64,000 nucleotides of DNA from Fen-1258 sp964441505. Lineage in GTDB: Bacteria; Bacteroidota; Ignavibacteria; Ignavibacteriales; Melioribacteraceae. The notes under the pieces were generated by a model that ran no database searches, had not been told where the DNA came from, and worked only from the letters and a program-made list of their open reading frames with translations. The position numbers were made by a program, and so were the translations under genes. This document shows positions 34,858 to 44,689 of the stretch, one piece after another (position 1 is the first letter of the stretch; every line of letters starts with the position of its first letter). The stretch is taken from the NCBI GenBank assembly GCA_964441505.1, contig CAYTUV010000010.1, forward strand, positions 1 through 64,000, in the 5' to 3' direction.

Positions 34858-35842
34858 GCTTGTTTTCTCTCCGCTTGTGAATTATGATTTCAGCCCACTT
34901 TACTGCCTCAATCATACTTGATGAATCGGCAATTCCTTTTCCTGCAATATCGAACGCTGTACCGTGATCTGGAGATGTACGAACGATCGGAAGCCCAGAG
35001 CTATAATTCACGCCGGTATTGAAGTTCATCATTTTGAACGGAATTAATACCTGATCGTGGTACATCCCAAGAACAGCATCATATGTTTTATGTAACTGGT
35101 TGGCAAAGAAAGCATCCGGTACAAACGGTCCTTCAACAATACTATTTTTAAATGAATTGATGGCCGGTTTGATAAATTCGATTTCTTCACGTCCAATTTG
35201 TCCATTTTCCCCGGCATGAGGATTTAACCCAAGCACTGCAATCTTTGGATTAATAATTCCAAAATCTTTTTCCAACGATTGGATCAATACTTTTAATGAT
35301 GTCCTGATTCGCTTCCCCGTTAATAATTTACTAACATTTTTGATCGGTTCATGAATTGTTGCGAGCGAACAAATGAATTGATCGGAAAGAAACATCATCA
35401 AAAATTCTTTTGACTTGGTTAGATTTGCCAGAAGTTCTGTTTGTCCGGGGTATTTTATACCAGCCATTTTGAAGGACGTCTTAGATATGGGTGCTGTTAT
35501 CAATGAGTCAGCATTTTTTGATAACACTAATTCGGCTGCTTTTTTAAGAGCGGCGAATGATGCTTTGCCGGAATCTTTAGTCGATTTGCCGATTGACTGC
35601 TTGAAATTACCAATATCAACGACGGTTATGTATTCCGGGTTCTTCTCAATCGGATTGTTACTTTTAATTATTTTGTAGCTGAATGATGAATTCGATTTAG
35701 ATTTGGCATCCTCAAAAACATTAGCCGGACAGAATAAAACAATATTTCTTTCAGCAGGATTATAAATTTTATTGATTGTTTTGAAGCAGATTTCTGGACC
35801 GATGCCGTTTATATCACCACATGTAAATGCGAGCGTTATCAT
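34847..35842 (-). CDS. pdxA: 4-hydroxythreonine-4-phosphate dehydrogenase
   Basis: NAD-dependent oxidation of 4-phosphohydroxy-L-threonine in pyridoxal phosphate synthesis. The 331-residue enzyme has the expected TCGDINGIGPEI start, ITAPISKTSFKMAGIKYPGQ, LGLNPHAGENGQIGREE with metal-binding His, GMYHDQVLIPFK and the final RTSPDHGTAFDIAG. Pdx genes for the rest of the route are not in the window. It overlaps the methyltransferase by 11 bp. Confidence 0.94.
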   Translation of the reverse strand: MITLAFTCGDINGIGPEICFKTINKIYNPAERNIVLFCPANVFEDAKSKSNSSFSYKIIKSNNPIEKNPEYITVVDIGNFKQSIGKSTKDSGKASFAALKKAAELVLSKNADSLITAPISKTSFKMAGIKYPGQTELLANLTKSKEFLMMFLSDQFICSLATIHEPIKNVSKLLTGKRIRTSLKVLIQSLEKDFGIINPKIAVLGLNPHAGENGQIGREEIEFIKPAINSFKNSIVEGPFVPDAFFANQLHKTYDAVLGMYHDQVLIPFKMMNFNTGVNYSSGLPIVRTSPDHGTAFDIAGKGIADSSSMIEAVKWAEIIIHKRRENKRAR

Positions 35843-35863
35843 TTTGAGCGGTCGTTCATCGGA

Positions 35864-37117
35864 TTAACTGTTCATGCTCATCATAAATTCTTTGTTGTTT
35901 TTGGTTCCCTTCATTTTATCAAGCAGGAATTCCATTGCTTCAGTAGAATCAAAATCAGAAATAATTTTCCTAAGTATCCATACTTTATTTAATTCATCTT
36001 CTTTGAAGAGTAATTCCTCTTTTCTTGTACTTGATTTGAGAACATCAATCGCAGGGAATATTCTTCTGTCAGACAGATTTCTGTCGAGAACAAGTTCCAT
36101 ATTACCCGTACCCTTGAATTCCTCAAAAATAACTTCATCCATACGGCTGCCTGTATCAACCAAAGCGGTCGCAATGATCGTTAAACTTCCGCCGTCTTCT
36201 GTATTACGCGCAGCACCGAAAAATCTTTTTGGTTTGTGCAGAGCATTTGCATCCACACCACCGGAAAGAATTCTTCCACTATGAGGAATGACAGTGTTAT
36301 GGGCTCTTGCAAGACGTGTAATAGAATCAAGAAGAATTACCACATCATCACCGGCTTCCACCATACGTTTAGCTTTCTCAATAACCATGTTTGCAACCTG
36401 AACGTGACGATCGGCCGGTTCATCAAATGTAGAGCTTATTACCTCAGCCTGAACGGAACGCTGCATATCGGTTACTTCTTCGGGACGTTCATCAATTAAT
36501 AACATAATAATTTTGACTTCAGGATGATTACGCGAAATTGAGTTTGCCATTTTCTGCAGGATAACTGTTTTGCCTGCTTTTGGAGGTGATACAATCAATC
36601 CTCTCTGCCCCTTACCAATTGGAGAAAGCAGATCAATTATACGCATAGAATATTCACCGGGCGCTGACTCTAATTTTAACCTCTTGGTCGGATAAAGTGG
36701 TGTCAGGTTATCGAACAATGTACGCTCGCGAATTGCTTCCGGGTCTTTACCGTTTACAGCCTCGACACGAAGCAGGGCGAAGAAACGTTCACCCTCTTTT
36801 GGTGGACGCACCTGTCCGCTAACATAATCACCTGTTCTTAAACTGAACCGCTTAATCTGTGAAGGTGATACATATATATCATCCGGCGATGGTAGATAGT
36901 TATAATCTGCGGAGCGAAGAAAACCATAACCATCGGCTAAAACTTCAAGTACACCTTTAGAGAATGTTAAACCGTCTTTTTGAGATTGTGCTTCGAGAAT
37001 TTTGAAGATGAGTTCTTGTTTGCGAAGATCGCTGTATCCTGCTATAGTAAAATCTTTAGCAATCTTGTAGAGATCTACAATCTTTTTTGATTGCAGTTCT
37101 GAAATATCCATTGGCAT
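35864..37117 (-). CDS. rho: Transcription termination factor Rho
   Basis: RNA-dependent ATPase that terminates transcripts. The 417-residue protein has the N-terminal helical domain (VDLYKIAKDFTIAGYSDLRK), the RNA-binding cold-shock-like part (ADGYGFLRSADYNYLPSPDD, IYVSPSQIKRF), Walker A SPPKAGKTVILQ, and VVILLDSITRLARAHN with VLSGGVDANAL-type loop GRILSGGVDAN. No insertion like that in some Bacteroidota is visible. It lies just upstream of pdxA, 21 nt apart. Confidence 0.98.
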   Translation of the reverse strand: MPMDISELQSKKIVDLYKIAKDFTIAGYSDLRKQELIFKILEAQSQKDGLTFSKGVLEVLADGYGFLRSADYNYLPSPDDIYVSPSQIKRFSLRTGDYVSGQVRPPKEGERFFALLRVEAVNGKDPEAIRERTLFDNLTPLYPTKRLKLESAPGEYSMRIIDLLSPIGKGQRGLIVSPPKAGKTVILQKMANSISRNHPEVKIIMLLIDERPEEVTDMQRSVQAEVISSTFDEPADRHVQVANMVIEKAKRMVEAGDDVVILLDSITRLARAHNTVIPHSGRILSGGVDANALHKPKRFFGAARNTEDGGSLTIIATALVDTGSRMDEVIFEEFKGTGNMELVLDRNLSDRRIFPAIDVLKSSTRKEELLFKEDELNKVWILRKIISDFDSTEAMEFLLDKMKGTKNNKEFMMSMNS

Positions 37118-37266
37118 GAGAGAGTCCTATTACTTATGAGAAATTTTTGATTTTCAATAAAGGCTAATAATTTTGAGGAATTTATGATAATTAGTTATTG
37201 TGAATTATTATTATTGTTGAAGACTATTGAGGCACGGCTGAAATTTAGTCTCCCTTTAGCACTTTG

Positions 37267-38529
37267 TCAAGCCTTTTCCTTAAACATTCTTGATTTTATT
37301 TCCCCAAGTAAATACATACTCCCAAGTACAACCAGGCAATAATCCGGAGAATTTCCAAAGAATCCATTAACAAATGAAGCCGGATCGAGGAGTGAATTAA
37401 CCTCTATTCCCGCCGATGAGGCTATTGTTTGCAACTCTTCGGTTGTTGCGGAACGGTCAATATCAATTTTTGTCATGTAGATAGTGTCAAAATAAGGATT
37501 GAGAGCCGAGAGCATCTCAGCAATTGATTTGTCCCTCATTGCACCAAATATTAATACCCTTTCTGAGTAAGATTTATATTCTTTAGAAAATTCCTCTATA
37601 AAAGAAGTGACACCCTCAAGGTTATGTGCTGAGTCGAAGATTATCTTCGGGTTAGCATTGACTATTTCGTATCTGCCCTCGATGCCGGTGTTATTTATAA
37701 CATTCTTTATTCCGTTTGAATATACTAAACCACTTTTCAAACTCAGGCATTCATCCACTGTCTTGATGGCTAATGCAGCGTTTAAAAGTTGGTGATCACC
37801 TTGAAGAGGAGTTGAATACAATGAAAACATTTTTTCTTTGTACGCAATTACAACTCTTTCCTTTTCCATCTTTAAATAATCATCAATAGGAAAATATTTA
37901 CTCCCACATTGGAAAGTTGTTTCTTCAAATACTTTTTTGGCTTCCACCGGAACTCGCCCGGTTAAGACAATTGAATTTGATTTGATAATACCGGCTTTTT
38001 CTGCTGCAATTTTTTCGATCGTGTTACCCAAATGCTGTGTATGTTCTAGACTAATAGATGTTATAACTGATGCAATTGGCTGAATAACATTTGTAGCATC
38101 CAATCTTCCGCCCAGTCCGGTTTCTATGACGGCATAATCTACTTTCTGTTCTTCAAAATATTTGAAAGCGAGTGCCGTAGTAAGTTCAAAAAATGTAGGA
38201 CTATTCTTTTCGATGTAATCTTCAAGATTCGCAATGAATGACGCGACATACTCATCATCAATCATCTTACCGTTTATTCGTATCCTTTCGTTGTAAATTC
38301 TGAAATGAGGTGAAGTGTAAAGTCCGACTTTGTAACCGGCTTCCATCAAAATACTCGCAATGAATGATGCGGTACTTCCCTTTCCGTTCGATCCGGCAAT
38401 GTGAAATATTCTCAATTTTTTATGCGGATTTCCAAGTTGATCGAGCAGGCTAAGAATGTTATCAAGGCCTAACTTTATTCCAAATTGGTGAAGTGAAAAT
38501 AGCTTATCAAGTGCAGATTGAATATTCAT
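37267..38529 (-). CDS. folC: Bifunctional folylpolyglutamate/dihydrofolate synthase
   Basis: Adds glutamate to folates and dihydropteroate. The 420-residue Mur-ligase-fold enzyme has the P-loop HIAGSNGKGSTASFIAS, YTSPHFRIYNERIRING, DYAVIETGLGGRLDATNV, and ISLEHTQHLGNTIEKIAAEKA. It starts 2 nt after the pyrD stop, hence an operon pyrK-pyrD-folC. Confidence 0.95.
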   Translation of the reverse strand: MNIQSALDKLFSLHQFGIKLGLDNILSLLDQLGNPHKKLRIFHIAGSNGKGSTASFIASILMEAGYKVGLYTSPHFRIYNERIRINGKMIDDEYVASFIANLEDYIEKNSPTFFELTTALAFKYFEEQKVDYAVIETGLGGRLDATNVIQPIASVITSISLEHTQHLGNTIEKIAAEKAGIIKSNSIVLTGRVPVEAKKVFEETTFQCGSKYFPIDDYLKMEKERVVIAYKEKMFSLYSTPLQGDHQLLNAALAIKTVDECLSLKSGLVYSNGIKNVINNTGIEGRYEIVNANPKIIFDSAHNLEGVTSFIEEFSKEYKSYSERVLIFGAMRDKSIAEMLSALNPYFDTIYMTKIDIDRSATTEELQTIASSAGIEVNSLLDPASFVNGFFGNSPDYCLVVLGSMYLLGEIKSRMFKEKA

Positions 38530-38531
38530 AG

Positions 38532-39449
38532 TTAAATCTGATATGAACCTGTTATCTCGGAGATACTTTTCATTTCGTTTTTTTCGCAGAACAAGATCAA
38601 CCCATTAAGAATTTCAATACCGGCTGCTGGATTTATAAAATTAACCGTCCCGATTTGAAATGCCGTGGCACCTACAATCATCATTTCAATTGCATCCTTC
38701 CAATTCATTATCCCGCCGATTCCGACTATAGGTATATCCGTATTTCGTTTTATCTCCAGAACTTTTGCCAACGCAACTGGTTTGATTGCAGGGCCGGATA
38801 GACCACCAGTAATATTTTTTATTTTTGGTTTTCTTGTATAGATATCAAAGGATGTCCCGACCAAAGTGTTAATCGCAGAAACAGCGTTCCCGCCATTCTC
38901 TTTAACAACTCTCGCAAAGTCGGATATCCGGGAGACATTCGGAGAGAGTTTTATAATGATTGGTTTCTTTGTAGCGTTTCTGACCTTATCGGTTATCCTA
39001 CCAACAGCATTTAAATCATTCCCAAATTCAAGTCCGCCCTCTTTTACATTCGGACAAGAAACATTTATCTCAAATGCTTTGATAGTTTCCTCACCTGTCA
39101 ATATGTGAACACACTCTACATATTCCTCCACTGAACTAGCGGCGATATTGCATATTAGCGCTGTGTCATATTGCTTTAAGAATGGAATTTTCTCTTTTAC
39201 AAATTCTTCGACACCCACATTTGCCAATCCAATAGCATTTAACATCCCCGAGGGAGTCTCGACAATTCTCTGAGGTGGATTTCCCTTACGCGGTTTTAGG
39301 GAAAGTGATTTAGTAACAATGCCCCCAATTTTATTAAGGTCTGTGAACTCCGCAATCTCATGCCCATAACCAACTGTTCCCGAAGCTAGAAGAACCGGAT
39401 TTTTTAATTTCAATCCGCCGACATTAACAGATAGATCTATATGGTTCAT
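38532..39449 (-). CDS. pyrD: Dihydroorotate dehydrogenase, class 1B catalytic subunit
   Basis: FMN enzyme converting dihydroorotate to orotate in pyrimidine synthesis, working with PyrK. The 305 residues contain VLLASGTVGYG, AIGLANVG, INVSCPNVKEGG with the active-site Cys, IIKLSPNVS, GLSGPAIKPVAL and GIGGIMNWKDAIEMMIVGA. It overlaps pyrK by 4 bp, confirming the NAD-linked 1B type. Confidence 0.96.
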   Translation of the reverse strand: MNHIDLSVNVGGLKLKNPVLLASGTVGYGHEIAEFTDLNKIGGIVTKSLSLKPRKGNPPQRIVETPSGMLNAIGLANVGVEEFVKEKIPFLKQYDTALICNIAASSVEEYVECVHILTGEETIKAFEINVSCPNVKEGGLEFGNDLNAVGRITDKVRNATKKPIIIKLSPNVSRISDFARVVKENGGNAVSAINTLVGTSFDIYTRKPKIKNITGGLSGPAIKPVALAKVLEIKRNTDIPIVGIGGIMNWKDAIEMMIVGATAFQIGTVNFINPAAGIEILNGLILFCEKNEMKSISEITGSYQI

Positions 39450-40204
39450 AGTTTCACCGTGTTTGCATTGAACACCGGACCATCTTTACAAACAAGCAGA
39501 TATGATTCCCCGTTAGCAGAATCTACAGGACATCCCTGACAAATTCCAAAACCGCAAGCCATTGCGCACTCAACCGATATCTGACAATCATAATTATTCT
39601 CAATAGTATACTTCTGAAGAGCTTTTAGCATCGGGTTGGGACCACACGCAAATATTCTAAAACTCTTTTTTGAAATGTTCGCCATTTCTTCCTTAAGAAG
39701 ATCAATCACCGTCCCTTTAAATCCTTCTGAACCATCATCAGTGGCGATAGCAATATTTTTCAATCCATAAGTAACAATGTTTTTAGCAGATCTTCCGCCA
39801 ACAAGACAGATAATATTTTTATCCTCAGTAAAATTTTTTATTAGAAATGGGAATGGAGCTGCACCGAGTCCCCCGGCAATTATTAAGGCAGTATCATATT
39901 CACTATCATAGATAAAACCTTTTCCAAGAGGTCCGAGCAATTCAATAGTATCACCATTCTTTTTTGATGATAGTAATTTAGTCCCTTCGCCATGAATATC
40001 GAAGAGAAAGAAAAGATAATCACCTTCAATATTACATACGCTAAAGGGCCTTCTTAAAAGCGGAAAGTCGGTTTCGGATACCTTGATATTACAAAATTGT
40101 CCGGGTTTTGCCGTATAAGCTATTGCCGGTGAAAATACTTTCATCAGGAATATTTCGTTCGATATTTTTTCGACGGATTCTACAAAAGCTTTTTCAATAT
40201 ACAA
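39446..40204 (-). CDS. pyrK: Dihydroorotate dehydrogenase electron-transfer subunit
   Basis: FAD and 2Fe-2S subunit that passes electrons from PyrD to NAD+. The 252-residue protein has the flavin motif RRPFSVCNIE, the nucleotide-binding LIIAGGLGAAPFPFLIKN, and the cysteine cluster ECAMACGFGICQGCPV near residue 215 for the iron-sulfur centre. It is the first gene of the pyrK-pyrD-folC run; upstream lies a nested palindromic repeat region. Confidence 0.95.
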   Translation of the reverse strand: MYIEKAFVESVEKISNEIFLMKVFSPAIAYTAKPGQFCNIKVSETDFPLLRRPFSVCNIEGDYLFFLFDIHGEGTKLLSSKKNGDTIELLGPLGKGFIYDSEYDTALIIAGGLGAAPFPFLIKNFTEDKNIICLVGGRSAKNIVTYGLKNIAIATDDGSEGFKGTVIDLLKEEMANISKKSFRIFACGPNPMLKALQKYTIENNYDCQISVECAMACGFGICQGCPVDSANGESYLLVCKDGPVFNANTVKL

Positions 40205-40266
40205 TTGTGATTCTCAATTTGTGAAATGAAATTAGAGTTTCTGCAAAATAGCAATTTTATTCTTTT

Positions 40267-40507
40267 GTCATTTCGATTCGGCGCAAGCCGGAGAGAAATC
40301 TTTCTTTTAATAATACACCTTACGCTAGAATTGAAGAAAAGCTATTTTCTACGTGGTTCTCTGTGCCTGCTCAGTGTTTCTCTGTGTTATTTGTTGGTCT
40401 TTATTACACAGAGTGCCACCGAGAAGTCGCAGAGTTACACGGAGATAAAATTTTTGAGTAACGTGAGTTAATAAGATTTCTCAGTCGCTATGCTTCTACG
40501 AAGTGAC
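40267..40507. repeat. Nested palindromic repeats upstream of pyrK
   Basis: Three layers are visible. Outer arms: GTCATTTCG (40267-40275) with CGAAGTGAC (40499-40507), continued by AGAAATCTT (about 40294-40302) with AAGATTTCT (40473-40481). Middle arms: around 40312-40325 (CACCTTACGC) and 40455-40471 (GAGTAACGTGAGTTAA). Inner arms: CTCTGTG-rich 40351-40390 and CACAGAG/CGCAGAG-rich 40402-40443. This fills the 325-nt gap between pyrK and the RpiB-like gene; no gene is seen in it. Confidence 0.7.
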
Positions 40508-40529
40508 AATTCCGTTTTTTTTGATGTTT

Positions 40530-41162
40530 CTACTTCTTCGAAAATTTCTCTTCTATCGCCTTAATTTTATCAAGCCGCTTCTGATGGCGGTCACCAAGAA
40601 ATTTGGAGGAGAGCCATACATCAGCAATTGATTTTATAGTTTCTTCACCCAAAGCACGGGCGCCGACAACAAGAATATTTGCATCATTGTGCTCTCTTGA
40701 ACTTTTTGCGGTAAATTCATTGTAACATGTCGCCGCACGGATACCTGGAATTTTATTCGCTGTAATTGCTGATGGAATTCCTGTTGCGTCAATAATAATT
40801 CCGAATTTTACTTCTCCAATTACAACGCTGTTGGCTACTTTATAAGCAATATCGGGATAATCTACCGCATCTTCGGTAAAAGCACCTATATCAATCAGTT
40901 CAAAGCCTTTCTGTTTCAGGTAATCATGCAGAATCTTTTTCATCTTAACGCCGGTATGGTCAGATCCGATACAAATTTTCATTTGTGCATTAGCATCAAC
41001 CGAAGATGAACCTGATTCTTCTGTGACGATTTTAATTCCGGAATGATGAATTCGATCCTTTGCAAGCGGAGTTAATACTGCGCCTTTTTGAATGACAATT
41101 TCTCTGCCACCGCTCTTGAGCACTTTTAGAATATCAGCTTCGGTAATTAGCTTTTTCAACAT
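40530..41162 (-). CDS. RpiB/LacAB-family protein with N-terminal extension and no catalytic Cys
   Basis: A 210-residue protein. Residues 63-205 match the RpiB sugar-phosphate isomerase fold (KICIGSDHTGVKMKKILHDY, DYPDIAYKVA, REHNDANILVVGARALG). Residues 1-60 (LITEADILKVLKSGGREIVI and VLTPLAKDRI) form an extra domain like that found on microcompartment-type proteins. The loop that in RpiB reads CGTGxG is here IDATGIPSAITANKIPG, so the catalytic Cys position is Asp. Ribose-5-phosphate isomerase activity is therefore doubtful. It lies just downstream of manC. Confidence 0.8.
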   Translation of the reverse strand: MLKKLITEADILKVLKSGGREIVIQKGAVLTPLAKDRIHHSGIKIVTEESGSSSVDANAQMKICIGSDHTGVKMKKILHDYLKQKGFELIDIGAFTEDAVDYPDIAYKVANSVVIGEVKFGIIIDATGIPSAITANKIPGIRAATCYNEFTAKSSREHNDANILVVGARALGEETIKSIADVWLSSKFLGDRHQKRLDKIKAIEEKFSKK

Positions 41163-41177
41163 TCCGGATTAATCCTT

Positions 41178-42245
41178 TTAGACTAGTTCGTTCCGCTTAT
41201 TCATTTTAAGATGATCAACAACTTGCCGTACATCCTGTGCGTTATTTCTGTGACAAATCAGTAAAGATTCGTTTGTGTTAATAATAATCAGATTTTCAAC
41301 ACCAATGACTGCTGTAAATTTTCTTGGAGAGAAAAGATACGACCCGAAAGTTTTCTCAGTATAAACATCGCCGATAACTACATTGCCGTCATCATCCTTG
41401 TTCGAAATTTCATAAACTGCTTCCCAATTTCCAACATCATTCCAATAAAAATCGGCTTTAGTAAGAAATACTTTATCAGATTTTTCCATCACACCATAAT
41501 CAATTGATATACTTTTTAATTGCCCGTAAATATGAACTACCTGTTTTTCAAATTCCGATGTTCCTACCGCTTCGGAAATTTTATCGAGTCCATCGGAAAG
41601 ATCCGGAAGATATTTTTTCATTTCCTTAAGAATCGCATCAACCCGCCAAATGAATATTCCTGAATTCCACAAAAAATCTCCGGCCTTAAGAAACTGCTGA
41701 GCTGTTTCAATGTTCGGCTTCTCTGCAAAAGTAAGAACTTTATGGATGTTCTGACCGACTTCGGTTTCATCAAATTGGATATAACCATAACCGGTTTCAG
41801 GACGGGTTGGAGTAACACCTATCGTTACAAGTCCTTTATTTTTATCTGCGAATTCCGCTGCTTTCAAGAGGCACTTCCGGAATTCCTCATCATCTTTTAT
41901 CAGATGATCAGCCGGCAGTGTTATCATAACAGCATCTTCGTTTTTACTTTTGATAACTACAGCGGCCAGACCGATACAAGCAGCAGTATTTTTCCCAAAC
42001 GGTTCATCAATAATATTTGCTTCAGGAACTTGCGGCAACTGTTCTTTCACACGCATCTTCTGAATTTTATTCGTTACAACATAAATATGATCATTTGCTA
42101 CTAAACCTTCAAGACGTTTTACTGTATCTTGAATCATTGTATTTTCACCAACAATACGGATTAATTGTTTGGGTTTCTTTTCTTTACTTCTGGGCCAGAA
42201 TCTTGATCCAACACCGCCGGCCATTATTACTGCATATAACTCCAT
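41178..42245 (-). CDS. manC: Mannose-1-phosphate guanylyltransferase
   Basis: Makes GDP-mannose for surface glycans. The 355-residue protein has the nucleotidyltransferase motif MAGGVGSRFWPRSKEKKPKQ, the EPFGKNTAACIGLAAVV segment, FAEKPNIETAQQFL, FLWNSGIFIWR and SIDYGVMEKSDKVFL. Length fits the monofunctional type without the isomerase domain. It starts directly after the stop of an unknown helical protein gene and is followed by the RpiB-like gene. Confidence 0.93.
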   Translation of the reverse strand: MELYAVIMAGGVGSRFWPRSKEKKPKQLIRIVGENTMIQDTVKRLEGLVANDHIYVVTNKIQKMRVKEQLPQVPEANIIDEPFGKNTAACIGLAAVVIKSKNEDAVMITLPADHLIKDDEEFRKCLLKAAEFADKNKGLVTIGVTPTRPETGYGYIQFDETEVGQNIHKVLTFAEKPNIETAQQFLKAGDFLWNSGIFIWRVDAILKEMKKYLPDLSDGLDKISEAVGTSEFEKQVVHIYGQLKSISIDYGVMEKSDKVFLTKADFYWNDVGNWEAVYEISNKDDDGNVVIGDVYTEKTFGSYLFSPRKFTAVIGVENLIIINTNESLLICHRNNAQDVRQVVDHLKMNKRNELV

Positions 42246-43127
42246 TTATCTTTCCTTTTGATTAGCAAGAATAGTTCTACCAAAATTTTCAGCACGGTTG
42301 AGGTAACTGGTAATATCAACTTCCTTACCTCTCACTACCGCAACAATAACAATTAAACAAGCTCTTAAGGATTCAACCACGTTTGGACTTGCCGCAATTT
42401 TTTTCTTGTCGATAAGTTCTAATCCTCGTGCAAATATCGTATGCATATTGGATAAAATTTCAAATCCAATTTTCTTTGAGAGCTCGGCATTCTCAGTCAT
42501 TTTTCTTATATGGCCTTTAATCTCATTTTCCGTGAATTCATATTTCATCACACGATTCAGGAATGAATCAAGTTCTTTAACAGGTCTTAAAACTTTATCC
42601 TCATAATTTTCAAAATCAAGCGCAGTATCTTTATTAAGTTCTTCAAAAATTATCGCCTCACGTAATTCATCAGCATGAGATCTTCTGGGTAGTTCTATTT
42701 CCGGTGTAATTTGAATTGACTGTTCTTTGATACTCTCAGATGAATTCGGTATGCTCGCAGCTTGTTTAATGTTAGGAATGCTTTCCTCGCGTTTAAGAAA
42801 AACGTTCCTTGCGGCATTGGGGGTCAGAACATCAAGCATCACGTTCATCTCGCTCACGAGGCTGTAACTGTGTTCTTTGAACCTCTCCGAGAGTTTTGCG
42901 AAATCAAACTTACCGGTTTCAAGGAATGAATGAATCTCACCCAATTTGATTCCAAGTTTTGAAAGCTCGGTAATCTTCTTAAAATTTTTTATTTCTTCGG
43001 AAAGACTTTCAGTAGAGTTCAACCGTTCACGGATGAGTGCAACAGTTTCAATCTTCTCCGAGCTAAGCCGGAGATTATTAGCAGCTGCCACTATGCATTG
43101 AATTATATATTGCTTTGCGAGGTCCAA
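42246..43127 (-). CDS. Alpha-helical protein of unknown function
   Basis: A 293-residue, strongly helical, charged protein without signal peptide, membrane helices or recognised motifs. There are two helical halves (1-110 and 165-290) joined by a Ser/Pro-rich linker (NIKQAASIPNSSESIKEQSI). Its stop codon abuts the manC start, so it is co-transcribed with manC and the RpiB-like gene. A scaffold or regulatory role is possible but unproven. Confidence 0.6.
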   Translation of the reverse strand: MDLAKQYIIQCIVAAANNLRLSSEKIETVALIRERLNSTESLSEEIKNFKKITELSKLGIKLGEIHSFLETGKFDFAKLSERFKEHSYSLVSEMNVMLDVLTPNAARNVFLKREESIPNIKQAASIPNSSESIKEQSIQITPEIELPRRSHADELREAIIFEELNKDTALDFENYEDKVLRPVKELDSFLNRVMKYEFTENEIKGHIRKMTENAELSKKIGFEILSNMHTIFARGLELIDKKKIAASPNVVESLRACLIVIVAVVRGKEVDITSYLNRAENFGRTILANQKER

Positions 43128-43202
43128 TCTTCCAAGAGAATATTTGCGAGTGAAATTTAATGAATTTTAACGACTTATTTCAGCGTGATTAAGCAAGCCA
43201 AT

Positions 43203-43232
43203 GAAAAGGTGAAGAATGACTTTCACCTTTTC
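43203..43232 (-). terminator. Terminator after the MFS transporter gene
   Basis: A perfect 11-bp stem GAAAAGGTGAA / TTCACCTTTTC with an 8-nt loop, 37 nt after the stop of the MFS gene. The T-tail on the minus strand is short, so it may instead be bidirectional or mRNA-stabilising. Confidence 0.6.
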
Positions 43233-43268
43233 AATTTTCTAATAATCTGAAAAGCAACCTCAAATTAA

Positions 43269-44660
43269 TTACTCCCCATGTTTGGTCCTAAATCCTTTCA
43301 TCATCCAGCCGCGGGCTAGAAACAAACCGAGAGGGCTTATTATAGCTATGAATCCATAAACTAACCACATAAATTCAGTATTCATCTGCGCAGGCGGAGT
43401 GTCCGATGGGCAATAATTCATCAGGAACCAACCGGAATAAAGACTCGTAACCACTTTTGTCATGAACCAGGGGAACTGCCCAATACCCATGTAGATACCG
43501 GTCATATTCTTAGGTGCAATTTCAGCTACCCATTGTAAGAATCTCGGCTGCCACATGGCCTCGCCAATCGTCATGATAAAAAGATAGGCCAGAAGATTCG
43601 GCATTGTGGGTCCAAGCGCCAGAATAAAAGTTGGTGCTGCCATGACAAACGTTCCTACGATCATCATTGAATATGTGTTTTTCTTCACGGTTAGTGCGGC
43701 AACCATTGGTGTTAAAACAAAAATTAAAATCGGATTAAGATTCACAAAAAATTCGAAATTAGACTGGACAAATCCATCAAATGCTCTACTTGTATAAAGC
43801 GGTATTGTCAGCCAGTTGTGGGCAAATAATGTTTGAACCGGAATAAGAATGAAGATAAAATATAAGAAGCGGCGATCCTTCAGAGGAAAATTCTTCATAT
43901 AGAATTTCAATTTTTCTTTTGATGTCATTTTTGATAATTCATCATCATCCTCTTGGCTTGAATCTTTTTCTTTACTTGCATCAGCAATTGCTTTCTCAAC
44001 AGCTTTCTTCGTCATTAAGAAATATACTACAGCAATACCAACAACTGTTAGAACAACATAAACCCAAAATACTCCGAGTATGCTTGAGGATTTTCTGACC
44101 GGAGGAGAAATTAATCCCGGTAAAAATCCACCAAGATTCATCAATGCGTATAACATTGCATAACCCATGGCAGCGGTTTTTTGTGTTGTAAATTTTTTAA
44201 CACCTGCATAACAGGCAGGCATGTAAATCCCATATCCGATGATTACGCCAAAGAGTCCTATCATTGCATAGATATGCGCCATCCCCCAAAGTCCCGGCCC
44301 GCCAAGATGCGGAGCCACTGTAAGCAAAACTCTTCCAAATAACATAAATGTTAGAGAATAGAGCATGGCTTTTCGTATTCCAATCCAGTCAACTGTAGCT
44401 CCGAGAAATAACATACTTAGCGTAATTCCGGCGGTTAAAAAGCCAACCATGTTGCCAGCGCGCATATCATCCAACTTAGTGTAATCATTGAAATAGATAG
44501 CTAACAAGCCTACAATTCCGAAGTAAGTAATACCCTCAATAACATAGGAAAGGTTAAGTCCAAATAGTGCTTGTGAAGTGTGCATCAAATCTTTAAAAGG
44601 CTGTGTAATTTCTTCCCAGGTTTTCTTTAATAAATTTTCTTCTTGCAAAGGATCAGACAT
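43269..44660 (-). CDS. Major facilitator superfamily transporter (POT/peptide-like)
   Basis: A 463-residue carrier with about 12-13 membrane helices. Its N-terminus (LSYVIEGITYFGIVGLLAIY) and layout, with a charged cytoplasmic loop at about 230-262 (KEKDSSQEDDDELSKMTSKE), resemble the proton-dependent oligopeptide transporter group. The exact peptide-binding ExxER motif is not visible, so the substrate is open. The gene is single and bounded by a terminator-like stem on one side and a TTACGCAG element on the other. Confidence 0.75.
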   Translation of the reverse strand: MSDPLQEENLLKKTWEEITQPFKDLMHTSQALFGLNLSYVIEGITYFGIVGLLAIYFNDYTKLDDMRAGNMVGFLTAGITLSMLFLGATVDWIGIRKAMLYSLTFMLFGRVLLTVAPHLGGPGLWGMAHIYAMIGLFGVIIGYGIYMPACYAGVKKFTTQKTAAMGYAMLYALMNLGGFLPGLISPPVRKSSSILGVFWVYVVLTVVGIAVVYFLMTKKAVEKAIADASKEKDSSQEDDDELSKMTSKEKLKFYMKNFPLKDRRFLYFIFILIPVQTLFAHNWLTIPLYTSRAFDGFVQSNFEFFVNLNPILIFVLTPMVAALTVKKNTYSMMIVGTFVMAAPTFILALGPTMPNLLAYLFIMTIGEAMWQPRFLQWVAEIAPKNMTGIYMGIGQFPWFMTKVVTSLYSGWFLMNYCPSDTPPAQMNTEFMWLVYGFIAIISPLGLFLARGWMMKGFRTKHGE

Positions 44661-44689
44661 GTTTACCTCGATAGATGTTTGATGAATGA

